This document shows, one piece after another, positions 17,703-33,189 of a DNA stretch of 64,000 nt. How positions within the stretch are numbered: the first letter of the stretch is position 1; each line of letters begins with the position of its first letter. Both the position numbers and the translations under genes were made by a program. The notes below the pieces were generated by a model. It was not told the DNA's origin. It did no database searches and saw nothing but the letters and a program-made list of their open reading frames with translations. Source of the stretch: Pseudomonas oryzae (lineage in GTDB: Bacteria > Pseudomonadota > Gammaproteobacteria > Pseudomonadales > Pseudomonadaceae). The stretch lies in the NCBI RefSeq assembly GCF_900104805.1, contig NZ_LT629751.1, positions 434,001 through 498,000 of the forward strand, written 5' to 3'.

Positions 17703-18629
17703 TTACTGCTGCGGAGCTTTCTGCGACAGGCTGTAGACGTAGGCGGCCAGCAGGTGGACCTTGTCGTTGCCGAGCAGCTCGTTCTGGGCCGGCATCTGGC
17801 CCTGGCGACCGAGGCGGATGGTCTGCTGCAGCTGCGGCAGGCTGGAGCCATAGATCCAGCCGGCGCTGGCGGTCAGGTCCGGAGCGCCCATGGCCGGAGT
17901 GCCCTTGCCTTCGGCGCCGTGGCAGGCGACGCAGTTGGTGGCGAAGATCTTCTGGCCGGCGGCGACGTCGGCGCCATGGCCTTCCGGCAGCTTGAGGCCA
18001 GCCAGCTCGCCACGCACGTACGCGGCGACGTTCTTCACGCCAGCTTCGCCGAGGACTTCGCCCCAGGCCGGCATCATGCCGTGACGACCGCCGAGAATGG
18101 TGGTCTTGATGATGTCGGCCTCGCCGCCCCAGCGCCAGTGGCTGTCGGTCAGATTCGGGAAGCCGTAGCTGCCCTTGGCGTCCGAACCGTGGCACACGGA
18201 GCAGTTGGAGGCGAACAGACGGGCACCCATCTTCAGGGCCTGCTCGTCCTTGGCCACGTCGACTACCGGCATGGCAGCGTACTTGGCGAACAGCGGGCCG
18301 TATTGCTCGTCGGCGCGGGCCATTTCCTTCTTCCACTGGTTGACGCCGGTCCAGCCTTCCTCGTAACCCGGCAGGACGCCTTTCCAGTTACCCAGGCCCG
18401 GATAGAGCACCAGGTAGCCGAGGGCGAACACCACGGTGCCGACGAACAGCATGAACCACCACTTGGGCAGCGGGTTGTCATACTCCTCGATGCCGTCGAA
18501 CGAGTGGCCCACGGTCTGATCGGTGGTGTCCTGACGCTGGCCCTTGCGGGTCGCGAACAGGAGCCAGGTCAGCGCCACTATGGTGCCGAGGCTGAGTATG
18601 GTGACGTACCAATTCCAGAAACTGGTCAT
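17703..18629 (-). CDS. ccoP: cbb3 oxidase dihaem cytochrome c subunit CcoP (operon 1)
   Basis: The 308-aa protein has N-terminal membrane segments, the family motif [15 protein letters not shown], and two c-type haem sites (CSVCH and CVACH) with distal Met ligands in GMMPAWG and GQMPAQ. It relays electrons from CcoO to the CcoN catalytic core. Its ATG overlaps the ccoQ stop by 4 nt. A paralogue lies at 21228-22157. Confidence 0.95.
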   Translation of the reverse strand: MTSFWNWYVTILSLGTIVALTWLLFATRKGQRQDTTDQTVGHSFDGIEEYDNPLPKWWFMLFVGTVVFALGYLVLYPGLGNWKGVLPGYEEGWTGVNQWKKEMARADEQYGPLFAKYAAMPVVDVAKDEQALKMGARLFASNCSVCHGSDAKGSYGFPNLTDSHWRWGGEADIIKTTILGGRHGMMPAWGEVLGEAGVKNVAAYVRGELAGLKLPEGHGADVAAGQKIFATNCVACHGAEGKGTPAMGAPDLTASAGWIYGSSLPQLQQTIRLGRQGQMPAQNELLGNDKVHLLAAYVYSLSQKAPQQ

Positions 18630-18811
18630 TCGTGCTTACTCCTAGAAGCTTCTTCTTCACGCTTTTCGGACTTGGGCTCGTCGGCAAAGGGCAGGTTGGC
18701 CGCTTCGTCGAAGCTCTTCTTGCGCCTGCTGCTGAAGGCCCAGAGCAGCAGGCCAACGAAGGCGATCAGTACGAGGGCGGTGCCCAATCCACGCAGAGTC
18801 CCGATATCCAT
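18626..18811 (-). CDS. ccoQ: cbb3 oxidase subunit CcoQ
   Basis: A 61-aa single-helix protein ([20 protein letters not shown]) with a basic cytoplasmic end [19 protein letters not shown]. CcoQ stabilises the oxidase. It lies between ccoO (gap 6 nt) and ccoP (4-nt overlap). The second operon has no counterpart. Confidence 0.92.
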   Translation of the reverse strand: MDIGTLRGLGTALVLIAFVGLLLWAFSSRRKKSFDEAANLPFADEPKSEKREEEASRSKHE

Positions 18812-18817
18812 GGCGCG

Positions 18818-19428
18818 TTACCGTTTGTTCTTGATGCTGGTGCCGAGGACCTGCAGGTAGGCGACCAGGGCATCCATTTCGGTCTTGCCCTTGACGGCGT
18901 CGCGGGCCCCTTCGATGTCAGCATCGGTGTACGGCACGCCCAGGGTGCGCATGGCTTCCAGCTTGGCGGCGGTGTCCTTGCCGGTCAGCTTGTTCTCCAC
19001 CAGCCAGGGGTAGGAGGGCATCTTCGACTCGGGTACGACGTTGCGCGGGTTGTACAGGTGGGCGCGGTGCCAGTCGTCGGAGTAGCGGCCGCCGACGCGG
19101 GCCAGATCCGGGCCGGTACGCTTGGAGCCCCACAGGAAGGGGTGGTCCCAGACGCTCTCGCCGGCGACGGAGTAGTGACCGTAGCGCTCGGTTTCGGCAC
19201 GGAACGGACGCACCATCTGCGAGTGGCAGCTCACGCAGCCTTCCTTGATGTAGACGTCGCGGCCTTCCAGCTGCAGGGCGGTGTAGGGCTTCATGCCCTC
19301 GACCGGCTCGTTGACCACGTCCTGGAAGAACAGCGGCACGATCTGGGTCAGGCCGCCGATACTGACGGCGATCACCATCAGCAGGGTCATCAGACCGATG
19401 TTCTTCTCGACAATGTCATGATTCTTCA

Positions 19429-19429
<1 letters not shown>
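18818..19429 (-). CDS. ccoO: cbb3 oxidase monohaem cytochrome c subunit CcoO (operon 1)
   Basis: A 203-aa protein with an N-terminal membrane anchor (about 11-33), haem site CVSCHSQ, and [11 protein letters not shown] and PSYPWL motifs containing the Met-bearing ligand region (ESKMPSYPW). It transfers electrons between CcoP and CcoN. The start codon shares one base with the ccoN stop (ATGA). It differs from the operon-2 copy at only a handful of residues. Confidence 0.95.
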
Positions 19430-20964
<1,535 letters not shown>

Positions 20965-21194
20965 TCAAGGGCTTGCCGCGAACGATGGCGGGCTCTTCGC
21001 AGACCTGCAGGCGTTGTCGGTTGGGCGCGGAACGGAGTCTCGAAAGACGCCGCAAGGAGTGATGTCGCATTGTTTTTGTAACCGCGTGCGACTGGGTGGA
21101 GAGCTTAGTCCTGGCGGCGATGACTGTGAAGAAAACTTCGGGATAGGTGCGACACTAGGTCGCATAAAAGGAAGGGGAGTTCGGCGGGAGAAAA

Positions 21195-21219
21195 GAGGGG
21201 CCGCATTGCGCGGCCCCTC
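21195..21219 (-). terminator. Terminator after the second cbb3 operon
   Basis: On the minus strand, stem GAGGGGCCGC/GCGGCCCCTC with a 5-nt loop is followed by TTTTCTCCC, 9 nt past the ccoP stop. Confidence 0.85.
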
Positions 21220-21227
21220 CTCGAGGT

Positions 21228-22157
21228 TTACTGCTGTTGCGGGGCTTTCTGCGACAGGCTGTAAACGTAGGCGGCCAGCAGATGCACCTTGTCGTTGCCG
21301 AGGTAGGGCTCCTGGGCCGGCATCTGGCCCTGACGGCCATTGCGGATGGTCTGTTGCAGCTGGGTCAGGCTCGAGCCATAGATCCAGCCCGTGCTGGCGG
21401 TCAGGTTCGGAGCGCCCATGGCCGGGACGCCCTTGCCTTCCGGACCATGGCAGGCGACGCAGTTGCTGGCGAAGATCTGCTTGCCGGCGGCGACATCGCC
21501 TTCGGCGCCTTCCGGCAGCTTGAGGCCGGCCAGTTCGCTGCGCACGTAGGCGGCGACGTTCTTCACGCCTTCCTCGCCGATGACCGCGCCCCAGGCCGGC
21601 ATCATGCCGTGACGACCGGCAAGGATGGTGGCCTTGATGGTGTCGGCCTCGCCGCCCCAGCGCCAGTGGCTGTCGGTCAGGTTGGGGAAGCCGTAGCTGC
21701 CCTTGGCGTCCGAACCGTGGCACACGGAGCAGTAGGAAGCGAACATGCGCGAACCCATCTTCAGCGCCTGCTCGTCCTTGGCCACCTCGGCCACCGGCAT
21801 GGCGGCGTACTTGGCGAACAGCGGACCGTACTCGGCGTCGGCGCGGTCCATCTCGCGCTGCCACTGGGCGACCTGGGTCCAGCCATTCTCGTAGCCCGGC
21901 AGAACACCCTTCCAGTTACCCAGGCCCGGGTAGAGCACCAGGTACAGGGCGCCGAAGATCAGGGTGCCGAGGAACAGCAGGAACCACCAGCGCGGCAGCG
22001 GGTTGTCGTACTCCTCGATGCCGTCGAACGAGTGACCCATGGTCTGGTCGGTGGTGTCCGGGCGCTGGCCCTTGCGGGTCGCGAAGATCAGCCACCACAG
22101 CACCACCAGGGTGCCGATGGTGAGGATGCTGACGTAGATACTCCAAAAGCCTGTCAT
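21228..22157 (-). CDS. ccoP: cbb3 oxidase dihaem subunit CcoP (operon 2)
   Basis: The 309-aa paralogue of the 17703-18629 product has the same layout: membrane anchor, [15 protein letters not shown], and two haem motifs (CSVCH and CVACH). It differs most in the membrane segment and around SYCSVCH. It starts 29 nt after ccoO, with no ccoQ in between, and the gap carries a good SD (CAGGAGTAATCATCC). Confidence 0.95.
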   Translation of the reverse strand: MTGFWSIYVSILTIGTLVVLWWLIFATRKGQRPDTTDQTMGHSFDGIEEYDNPLPRWWFLLFLGTLIFGALYLVLYPGLGNWKGVLPGYENGWTQVAQWQREMDRADAEYGPLFAKYAAMPVAEVAKDEQALKMGSRMFASYCSVCHGSDAKGSYGFPNLTDSHWRWGGEADTIKATILAGRHGMMPAWGAVIGEEGVKNVAAYVRSELAGLKLPEGAEGDVAAGKQIFASNCVACHGPEGKGVPAMGAPNLTASTGWIYGSSLTQLQQTIRNGRQGQMPAQEPYLGNDKVHLLAAYVYSLSQKAPQQQ

Positions 22158-22186
22158 GGATGATTACTCCTGGCTGAGGCCGCGCA

Positions 22187-22797
22187 TCAGCGCTTGTTCT
22201 TGATGCTGGTGCCGAGGACCTGCAGGTAGGCGACCAAGGCATCCATTTCGGTCTTGCCCTTGACTGCGTCGCGGGCCCCTTCGATGTCAGCATCGGTGTA
22301 CGGCACGCCCAGGGTGCGCATGGCCTGCAGCTTGGCGGCGGTGTCCGCGCCGGTCAGCTTGTTCTCCACCAGCCAGGGGTAGGAGGGCATCTTCGACTCG
22401 GGCACGACGTTGCGCGGGTTGTACAGGTGGGCGCGGTGCCAGTCGTCGGAGTAGCGGCCGCCGACGCGGGCCAGATCCGGACCGGTACGCTTGGAGCCCC
22501 ACAGGAAGGGGTGGTCCCAGACGCTCTCGCCGGCGACGGAGTAGTGACCGTAGCGCTCGGTTTCGGCACGGAACGGACGCACCATCTGCGAGTGGCAGCT
22601 CACGCAGCCTTCCTTGATGTAGACGTCGCGGCCTTCCAGCTGCAGGGCGGTGTAGGGCTTCATGCCCTCGACCGGCTCGTTGACCACGTCCTGGAAGAAC
22701 AGCGGCACGATCTGGGTCAGGCCGCCGATGCTGACGGCGAGCACCATCAGCAGGGTCATCAGGCCAATGTTCTTCTCGATGATTTCGTGCTTGTTCA

Positions 22798-22798
<1 letters not shown>
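22187..22798 (-). CDS. ccoO: cbb3 oxidase monohaem subunit CcoO (operon 2)
   Basis: The 203-aa protein is nearly identical to the operon-1 CcoO. Visible differences are in the first residues ([10 protein letters not shown] versus [10 protein letters not shown]), one Val/Leu or Ile change in the anchor, and [11 protein letters not shown] versus [11 protein letters not shown]. The haem site CVSCHSQ is intact. Its start overlaps the ccoN stop by one base, as in operon 1. Confidence 0.95.
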
Positions 22799-24240
<1,442 letters not shown>

Positions 24241-24316
24241 TTTCGAGGTTCCACGACTAATGGGCTTGATCGGAAAAAGATCAGCCTCAGCATGGATAAA
24301 CTGCTTCGGATAGATG

Positions 24317-24330
24317 TTGATACAAATCAA
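24317..24330 (-). promoter_or_regulatory. Perfect Anr/FNR box upstream of the second ccoN
   Basis: TTGAT-ACAA-ATCAA is a full match to the FNR/Anr consensus, centred about 83 bp before the ccoN start. If it works at the class II position (-41.5), transcription would begin near 24282 and a weak -10 (CATGCT) falls at the expected place. The divergent hydrolase start lies only 28 bp away on the other side. Confidence 0.85.
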
Positions 24331-24357
24331 CGCCCTAGGGCGCGTGGGGATATTTGC

Positions 24358-25005
24358 GTGAGTTTTTCCGAACTTCTTTGGTCGGGGCCTGTCGCCGTGC
24401 AGCCTTGCGGCCTGATTCTGGCCCACGGTGCCGGGGCACCGATGGACAGCCCGTTCATGAGCGAGATGGCCGGGCGTCTGGGCGAACTCGGCGTGCGGGT
24501 GGTGCGTTTCGAATTCCCCTACATGGCCTCCCGGCGCCGCGATGGCGGCAAGCGCCCGCCCAGTCCGCAGACGCAACTGCTCGACTGCTGGCGCGAGGTC
24601 TGGCGCGAGGTGAACGCGCGCGAACCGGGGAGGTGGGCCATCGGTGGCAAGTCGATGGGGGGGCGCATGGCCAGCCTGCTGGCCGACGAGCTGGACGCCC
24701 CGGCGCTGGTCTGCCTCGGCTATCCCTTCCATGCCGCCGGCAAGCCGGAGAAGACCCGGGTCGAACATCTGGCTGCGTTGCGCACGCCGACCCTGATCGT
24801 GCAGGGTGAGCGCGACGCGCTGGGCTGCCGTGCGGAGGTGGCCGGCTACGCGCTGTCACCAGCCATCCGCATGCTCTGGCTCGAGGCCGCCGATCACGAT
24901 CTGAAGCCGCTCAGGGTTTCCGGTTTCAGTCATGCGCAGCATCTGCAGCGCACCGCTGAAGCTGTCGCCGGCTTTCTCGGCGAGGCGGTTTGCGCATCCG
25001 CCTAG
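24358..25005 (+). CDS. Alpha/beta-fold hydrolase (KANL3/Tex30-like)
   Basis: The 215-aa product has the alpha/beta-hydrolase pattern: [16 protein letters not shown] early, the nucleophile elbow [10 protein letters not shown], a later Asp-bearing [12 protein letters not shown] and a C-terminal His (DHDLKP). This matches the small cytosolic family with KANL3/Tex30-like domains; the substrate is unknown. I chose GTG 24358 because GGGGAT lies at the right distance. An ATG at 24292 is in frame but its extra residues would be encoded by the Anr box. It is divergent from the second cbb3 operon. Confidence 0.8.
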   Translation: MSFSELLWSGPVAVQPCGLILAHGAGAPMDSPFMSEMAGRLGELGVRVVRFEFPYMASRRRDGGKRPPSPQTQLLDCWREVWREVNAREPGRWAIGGKSMGGRMASLLADELDAPALVCLGYPFHAAGKPEKTRVEHLAALRTPTLIVQGERDALGCRAEVAGYALSPAIRMLWLEAADHDLKPLRVSGFSHAQHLQRTAEAVAGFLGEAVCASA

Positions 25006-25053
25006 AGCGAGCGGAGCCCGCGGACTTTCTCGCACGCTGGGCGCGGGGAGCGC

Positions 25054-27726
<2,673 letters not shown>

Positions 27727-27850
27727 GACGCATCCTCCGACAGGGGCGGCGGCGACAGGCCGACGCAGGAGTCGATATTCAAGCTTAGTCGCTTGGTTGG
27801 CCGCCGCGGCGCTTTGCGCGACAATGCCGGCCTGACACGCGGAGTTACCC

Positions 27851-28090
27851 ATGTCCCAGCAACCCGACGCCATTCTCGACGCCACCGGCCTCAACTGCCC
27901 CGAGCCGGTGATGATGCTGCACAACAAGGTGCGCGATCTGCCGGCCGGCGGCCTGCTCAAGGTGATCGCCACCGACCCCTCGACCCGCCGCGACATCCCC
28001 AAGTTCTGCATGTTCCTCGGTCACGAACTGCTGGAGCAGCAGGAAGAGGCCGGCACCTACCTGTACTGGATTCGCAAGAAGGCGGATTGA
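27851..28090 (+). CDS. tusA: Sulfur carrier protein TusA
   Basis: The 79-aa protein carries the sulfur-accepting Cys in [14 protein letters not shown] and the family core [20 protein letters not shown]. TusA relays persulfide sulfur for tRNA thiolation and other sulfur transfers. The GGAG SD lies 7 nt before the ATG. In P. aeruginosa it is likewise near acnA. Confidence 0.93.
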   Translation: MSQQPDAILDATGLNCPEPVMMLHNKVRDLPAGGLLKVIATDPSTRRDIPKFCMFLGHELLEQQEEAGTYLYWIRKKAD

Positions 28091-28100
28091 GCCGGCGAAA

Positions 28101-28131
28101 GCATCAAGGGCGCCAGAGGCGCCCTTGATGC
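28101..28131. terminator. Bidirectional hairpin between tusA and the S8 protease gene
   Basis: A perfect 14-bp stem, GCATCAAGGGCGCC (28101-28114) with GGCGCCCTTGATGC (28118-28131), has a 3-nt loop and lies between two convergent genes. The minus strand is followed by TTTC; the plus strand by TTC. Confidence 0.75.
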
Positions 28132-28145
28132 TTCATGGCCAGGCC

Positions 28146-30044
28146 TCAGCATTTCCCCTTGGGATGGGTGCACACCCCACCACTGCCACCTGAACCGCCG
28201 CTGTCGCTGCTGACACTGCCGCTGACGCTGCGCTTGCCTGCTTTCAGGTTGAGGGTGGTGCTGACCGAGGTGCTGCCGTTGCTGTCCGTCGCCGTCTGGG
28301 TCACGGTGTAGCTCCCGGTCGCCGGATAGGTATGGCTGGGATTGCTGCCCGAACCATCGGCCGTGCCGTCGCCCCACACCCAGCGATAGCTGAGCGTGCC
28401 TGCGCCACTGCCCGAGGCAGTGAAGTTGCAGGCCAGACCGATGCAGTCGTAGCGGAACGCCGCGACCGGTGCCGTGCCGCCGCCCGTCGTGACGTCGTTG
28501 CGCAGCGCGGCCGCCAGATCGAGCCGTCCGTTGGCGGTCCAGCTCAGCAGGTTCTGGGCGTTGGCGCCGACCTTGGCTGCGTTCTGCTCCAGACGCAGGC
28601 GCACCGCCTGGTTGCAGGGCATGCCGGCATAGCTGCACGTCGCCGCGGCCCGGGAGGTCCCGGCCGGCAGACGGGCGTAGAGGTCGTCCCAGACCAGCGC
28701 GGCAGCGCCGGCGACCAGCGGTGCGGCCATCGAGGTGCCGCTCCACCAGTCCACACAGCTGTCGTTGTCGGCGGCGAGATTGCAGTTGGCGCTCGGCAGG
28801 ATGCCGATGATGTCCTGACCGGGGGCTGCCAGGGATACCCAGTGGTCGGTCGAACGGCTGTAGGTCGAGAAGCTGACGCGATCGTCCTCATGGTCGGCGG
28901 CGGCGACCGAGATCACCGTCGACCGGCCCTGGTCGTCCGTGCAGGCGGCGGGGTAGGTGCGACTGGTGTCGCCGTTGTTGCCGGCGGCGGCGACCACCAG
29001 CACGCCCCGGTCGCGGGCGAGCGCGATGGCCTCGCACTCGGCGCTGGAGGCGTCGGTCTGGGTGATATTTCCGGCGCTGTCGATGAGGTCGCTGGCGTAG
29101 CTCATGGTGATCACCTGGTACTGGCTGCGCACCAGGTTGCCGTTGACGGACTGATCGGTGGAGGCTCTGAGGATCGCCTCGCTCGACCCGGAAACCGGGC
29201 ACAGCCCCACCTCGTAGAGAAAGAAGCCGTCGGTCACCAGCTCCAGGTAGCAGACCTTGAAGATGCCGGCGCCGGTATGCCAGCCGACGCCCGCCACGCC
29301 CTCGGCGTTGTCGGTGTTGGCCACCGCTTCGCCGGCGACGAAGGTGCCATGGCCGTAGTTGTCGCAGGCCGGCTCGCCGGCGGGGCAGGTGTCGTTGGCC
29401 TTGGCGCCGACCACATCGACCTGTTCCAGACACTTGCCACGCAGATCGGGCACGTTGCAGTCGGCACCGCTGTCCAGCACGGCGATCTTCGGCCGGTCGT
29501 AGGAGGTCGGATCGCCGACCTGTCCCCGGCGCAGATCCCAGGCCTGCGGGGCGTTGATGTCGGCGTTCGGCGTGCCGCTGGTGACATCGAGGAACGCGCC
29601 GAAGATCGTCTGGTTGACGAACGTGTGGTTCTGCCCCGTGTTGTCCAGGTACCACTGCTCCGCGAAGTAGTTGGCGCCGCCTGCAGGGGTAGGCCCGGGT
29701 TCCTCGCGCGGCATCACCAGCAGCCGGTAATAGTCCGGTTCGGCATACAGCACGTTGGGGTTGCGCCGGTAGACCGCGATGCTGTCCTCGACCATGCCGA
29801 CGGGCACCTGCATCACCTGCACGTCGATCTCGGGCAGGCTGCGCAGCGGCACGGCGTGCGCGTTGCGATGCTCGGCGCTTATCTCGGCGGCCGCGGTGCC
29901 GGGCCTGAACTTGACCAGCACGCGGTCGGGAGCGTAGCGGGGAATGTCGAGCTGGCCGAGGTCCGCTGGCGTGGCGGCGAAGAGGCTGCTGCTGGTTGCC
30001 AGCAGCAGCGCCAGCAGGCCGGTCATGAAGCGAAGGGGCTGCAC
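28146..30044 (-). CDS. Secreted S8 (subtilisin-like) serine protease with PKD domain
   Basis: The 632-aa pre-pro-protease has a signal peptide (about 1-23, ending LFAA), a propeptide-like segment (RVLVKFRPGT... through about 105), and an S8 catalytic domain with D191 (AVLDSGADC), H232 (NYGHGTFVAG), oxyanion N356 (AAAGNNG) and S438 (WSGTSMAAP). A PKD-like domain follows (about 525-610, with YRWVWGDGTADGSGSNPSHT). The tail is Ser/Gly-rich and ends CTHPKGKC. Many Cys pairs suggest disulfides in the periplasm or outside the cell. It stands alone between tusA and a MATE gene; the target is unknown. Confidence 0.9.
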   Translation of the reverse strand: MQPLRFMTGLLALLLATSSSLFAATPADLGQLDIPRYAPDRVLVKFRPGTAAAEISAEHRNAHAVPLRSLPEIDVQVMQVPVGMVEDSIAVYRRNPNVLYAEPDYYRLLVMPREEPGPTPAGGANYFAEQWYLDNTGQNHTFVNQTIFGAFLDVTSGTPNADINAPQAWDLRRGQVGDPTSYDRPKIAVLDSGADCNVPDLRGKCLEQVDVVGAKANDTCPAGEPACDNYGHGTFVAGEAVANTDNAEGVAGVGWHTGAGIFKVCYLELVTDGFFLYEVGLCPVSGSSEAILRASTDQSVNGNLVRSQYQVITMSYASDLIDSAGNITQTDASSAECEAIALARDRGVLVVAAAGNNGDTSRTYPAACTDDQGRSTVISVAAADHEDDRVSFSTYSRSTDHWVSLAAPGQDIIGILPSANCNLAADNDSCVDWWSGTSMAAPLVAGAAALVWDDLYARLPAGTSRAAATCSYAGMPCNQAVRLRLEQNAAKVGANAQNLLSWTANGRLDLAAALRNDVTTGGGTAPVAAFRYDCIGLACNFTASGSGAGTLSYRWVWGDGTADGSGSNPSHTYPATGSYTVTQTATDSNGSTSVSTTLNLKAGKRSVSGSVSSDSGGSGGSGGVCTHPKGKC

Positions 30045-30178
30045 GAGACGCCCTCCCGTATACGGTGTGGGTCGGGCCCGTTACAACGGCTTAGGGAGCT
30101 GTTCAGCTCCCGGTAAACCAGCGGGAACGCCTTCAGGTATAGGTGAGGCCGCTGCGGCCTGCGTAATGCTGGCGCAGT

Positions 30179-30200
30179 GCTGTCAGCTCGAGCTGACAGC
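30179..30200. terminator. Perfect 22-bp palindrome downstream of the MATE gene
   Basis: The half-site GCTGTCAGCTC is followed directly by its complement. It lies 18 nt past the MATE stop and could fold as a terminator hairpin, but there is no T-run on the minus strand. Confidence 0.45.
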
Positions 30201-30217
30201 CGGTTGCGTGGCGCGTG

Positions 30218-31621
30218 TCAGGCGCTGGCCAGGCGGGCGGCGCGGATATGCCGCCGGGCGCTGCGCTGCAGGCGCACGCCGAGCAGCACGGCGGCGCAGG
30301 TCAGGCCGACCACCAGGCCCTGCCACAGACCGGCCGGGCCGCTGGGCGGGCCGAACAGCGTGCTGAGGCCCAGACCGTAGCCGATCGGCAGACCGATGCC
30401 CCAGTAGGCCAGCAGGGTGATCAGCATGGTCGCCCGGGTGTCCTGGTAGCCGCGCAACGCGCCGGCGGCGGTGACCTGGATGGCGTCGGAGAACTGGAAC
30501 AGTGCCGAGTACACCATCAGCGCGCTGGCGATGGTCAGCACTTCGACATCCGGCGTGTAGAGACGCGCGATGTCCGTGCGCAGCAGCAGGATCAGGCTGG
30601 CCGAGCAGCAGGCGTAGGCCAGCGCGCTGGCCATCGCCACCCCGGCGGAGAAGCGCGCATCGCGCGGCGCGCCGCGGCCGAGGGCCTGGCCGACCCGCAC
30701 CGTGGCGGCCATCGCCAGCGAGTAGGGGATCATGAACACCATCGAGGAGAAGTTCAGGGCGATCTGGTGGCCGGCCACCACGCTGGCGCCCAGGCTGCCG
30801 ATCAGCAGGGCGATCACCGAGAAGATGCTGGCCTCGGCGAAGATGGCCACGCCGATCGGCAGACCGACGGCGAGCAGGTCGCGGATCACCGGCCAGCGCG
30901 GTGCCTCCAGGCGTTCGAACAGCCGGCTGGACCTGTATAGCGGCGCCCAGTGCACCCACAGCAGCATGGCGCCGAACATGAACCACATCACCAACGCGGT
31001 GGCCCAGCCGCAGCCGACCCCGCCCAGCGCCGGCAGGCCGAACTTGCCGTAGATCAGCACATAGTTGGCGGGAATGTTCAGCAGCAGGCCGAGCAGGCCG
31101 ATCACCATGCTCGGCCGGGTGCTGCCCAGGCCGTCGCTGAAGCCGCGCAGCACCTGATACAGCGCCAGCGCCGGGAAGCCGAGGGCCACCGCGCGCAGAT
31201 AGCCCATGGCGACCTCGCCCAGGGATTGCTCCACTCGCATCATTTGCAGCACCGGCTTGGCCGAGAGCAGCAGGACCATGGCGATCAGGCCGATGGCCAG
31301 ACCCAGCCACAGGGCCTGGCGCACCAGCGGGCCGATCAGCGCATAGCTGCCGGCGCCGACCTTGCGCGCCACCTTGGCGGTGGTGGCCAGCAGGATGCCG
31401 TTCATCAGCAGCAGCACCGGGATCCACACCGAATTGCCCAGCGCCACCGCCGCCAGGTCGCGGGCGCTGACCCGGCCGGCCATCAGGGTGTCGACGAAGC
31501 CCATGGCGGTATTGGCGAGCTGGGCGACGATGATCGGGCCGGCGAGGGCGAGCAGGGCCCGGACTTCGCGCAGGCAGCGGTGCAGGCGGGAGGGGGCGGG
31601 TGAAGCGGGCAGGGCGGACAT
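30218..31621 (-). CDS. MATE family multidrug efflux transporter
   Basis: The 467-aa protein has about 12 membrane helices and family landmarks: [24 protein letters not shown] at the N-terminus, [24 protein letters not shown], and [20 protein letters not shown] at the start of the second half. NorM-like members export cationic drugs with Na+ or H+. Start ATG 31621 has the SD GAGG 8 nt away; the longer frame to 32788 is antisense to pdxB. pdxB is divergent. Confidence 0.9.
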   Translation of the reverse strand: MSALPASPAPSRLHRCLREVRALLALAGPIIVAQLANTAMGFVDTLMAGRVSARDLAAVALGNSVWIPVLLLMNGILLATTAKVARKVGAGSYALIGPLVRQALWLGLAIGLIAMVLLLSAKPVLQMMRVEQSLGEVAMGYLRAVALGFPALALYQVLRGFSDGLGSTRPSMVIGLLGLLLNIPANYVLIYGKFGLPALGGVGCGWATALVMWFMFGAMLLWVHWAPLYRSSRLFERLEAPRWPVIRDLLAVGLPIGVAIFAEASIFSVIALLIGSLGASVVAGHQIALNFSSMVFMIPYSLAMAATVRVGQALGRGAPRDARFSAGVAMASALAYACCSASLILLLRTDIARLYTPDVEVLTIASALMVYSALFQFSDAIQVTAAGALRGYQDTRATMLITLLAYWGIGLPIGYGLGLSTLFGPPSGPAGLWQGLVVGLTCAAVLLGVRLQRSARRHIRAARLASA

Positions 31622-31747
31622 CGAAGAACCTCGACAGACAGCCGGGCAGTCTACGCCGTGCACCGAAGTGGTGCCAGCATTGGGCCGCACCGCGCCCGCC
31701 GATCGGGTAAAGTGGCGGCAATTCCCGACTTTCCGACGGACACTCCC

Positions 31748-32890
31748 ATGCGCCTGCTGGCCGACGAAAACATCCCGCTGCTCGATCCCTTCTTCGCTTC
31801 CTTCGGCGAGATTCGCCGTCAGGCCGGCCGCGCCATCGATCGCGCCGCGGTGATGGACGCCGACGCGCTGCTGGTGCGTTCGGTGACCCGCGTCGACCGC
31901 GCGCTGCTGGAGGGCAGCGCGGTGAAGTTCGTCGGCACCTGCACCATCGGCACCGACCACCTGGATCTCGACTGGTTCGCCGAGGCCGGCATCGCCTGGT
32001 CCAGCGCGCCGGGCTGCAACGCGCGCGGGGTGGTCGACTACGTGCTGGGCGCGCTGTTCGCCCTCGCCGAGCGGCGCGGCGCCGATCTGGCGCAGCGTAC
32101 CTACGGCGTGGTCGGCGCCGGCCAGGTCGGCGGTAGGCTGGTGGAGGTGTTGCGTGGCCTGGGCTGGAACGTGCTGGTCTGCGACCCGCCGCGTCAGGCG
32201 CGCGAGGGTGGCGATTTCGTCAGCCTCGCGGAGATCCTCGCGCGCTGCGACGCGATCAGCCTGCACACCCCGCTGACCCGCGAGGGTGCCGACGCCACCT
32301 GGCATCTGCTCGACGCCGAGCGCCTGCGCAGCCTGAAGCCCGGCTGCTGGCTGATCAACGCCAGCCGTGGTGCGGTGATCGACAATGCCGCGCTCAAGGC
32401 GCACCTGCTGGGCGGCGCCGATCTCGAGGTGGTGCTGGATGTCTGGGAGGGCGAGCCGCAGGCCGATCCGCAACTGGCCGCGCTCTGTCTGCTGGCCACC
32501 CCGCATATCGCCGGCTACAGCCTGGACGGCAAGCTGCGCGGCACCGAGCAGATCTACCGGGCGTTCTGCGCCTGGCAGGGCGTGGCGCCGACGGTCAGCC
32601 TGGCGCAGTTGCTGCCGCCGACCTGGCTGAGCGAGCTGAGCCTGCACGAGCAGGCCGATCCGGCCTGGGCGCTGGCCACCGTGTGCCGCGCGGTGTACGA
32701 CCCGCGTGGCGACGATGCTGCCTTCCGTCGCAGTCTGCAGGGCGATGCCGAGGCGCGCCGCGCCGGCTTCGACGCGCTGCGCAAGCACTATCCGCCGCGC
32801 CGCGAGTTGCCCGGACTGGCGGTGCGCCTGCCGGCCGCTGCGCAGCCGCTGCGCCGCCAGTTGGCGGCGCTGGGGGTCACGCTGCGCTGA
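31748..32890 (+). CDS. pdxB: Erythronate-4-phosphate dehydrogenase
   Basis: PdxB performs the second step of the DXP-independent pyridoxal phosphate pathway. The 380-aa protein belongs to the D-2-hydroxyacid dehydrogenase family: N-terminal [16 protein letters not shown], the NAD site [29 protein letters not shown] with the catalytic Arg, and the His in [12 protein letters not shown]. The C-terminal dimerisation domain is complete. The upstream frame to 31658 lacks family similarity. Confidence 0.95.
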   Translation: MRLLADENIPLLDPFFASFGEIRRQAGRAIDRAAVMDADALLVRSVTRVDRALLEGSAVKFVGTCTIGTDHLDLDWFAEAGIAWSSAPGCNARGVVDYVLGALFALAERRGADLAQRTYGVVGAGQVGGRLVEVLRGLGWNVLVCDPPRQAREGGDFVSLAEILARCDAISLHTPLTREGADATWHLLDAERLRSLKPGCWLINASRGAVIDNAALKAHLLGGADLEVVLDVWEGEPQADPQLAALCLLATPHIAGYSLDGKLRGTEQIYRAFCAWQGVAPTVSLAQLLPPTWLSELSLHEQADPAWALATVCRAVYDPRGDDAAFRRSLQGDAEARRAGFDALRKHYPPRRELPGLAVRLPAAAQPLRRQLAALGVTLR

Positions 32891-33067
32891 TCAGAAGAAC
32901 AGGCGGCGCAGGCGCGATTCCTTCTCCAGCTGGCGACAGGCCTGCAGGATCATCTGCTCGGTGATGGGGATTTCCCGGCCCTGGGCGTCGATGATCGCGC
33001 CGAGGTGGCTATGGCGCAGCTGCTGGGCGGTGCGGTTGAGTTGCGGCTGTTGCGGTTCCTGACGCAT
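32891..33067 (-). CDS. Small conserved protein (58 aa) downstream of cysH
   Basis: A 58-aa ORF starting MRQEPQQPQLNRTAQQLR and ending ESRLRRLFF follows a strong SD (AGGAGAGG, 5 nt spacing). The core reads as an SHLGAIIDAQGREIPITEQMI segment, suggesting a small helical soluble protein of the kind annotated hypothetical beside cysH in pseudomonads. The function is unknown. Its stop abuts the pdxB stop (convergent, 0 nt gap). The cysH terminator lies between cysH and this gene, so it probably has its own promoter. Confidence 0.7.
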   Translation of the reverse strand: MRQEPQQPQLNRTAQQLRHSHLGAIIDAQGREIPITEQMILQACRQLEKESRLRRLFF

Positions 33068-33147
33068 GGTGACCTCTCCTTTGCTGTCTGTGCAGGCAGT
33101 CTAGAGCGGCCGGATGAAGCGGCGATGACAGTCGCCAGGCGTGAAAA

Positions 33148-33174
33148 AGCCCGGCCGTTGGCTGCGGCCGGGCT
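33148..33174 (-). terminator. Terminator after cysH
   Basis: On the minus strand a 10-bp stem (AGCCCGGCCG with CGGCCGGGCT, 7-nt loop) is followed by TTTTC. Confidence 0.85.
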
Positions 33175-33189
33175 CTCGAGGGCGGCGAA

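Noticed and set aside
24241-24768. Extended N-terminus of the second ccoN
   Set aside because: The extension runs antisense across the divergent hydrolase gene and the Anr box; the other ccoN starts at the equivalent MST position.
24358-25005. Anr control of the alpha/beta hydrolase gene
   Set aside because: The Anr box lies only 28 bp before its start codon, too close for class I or II activation; repression remains possible but unsupported.
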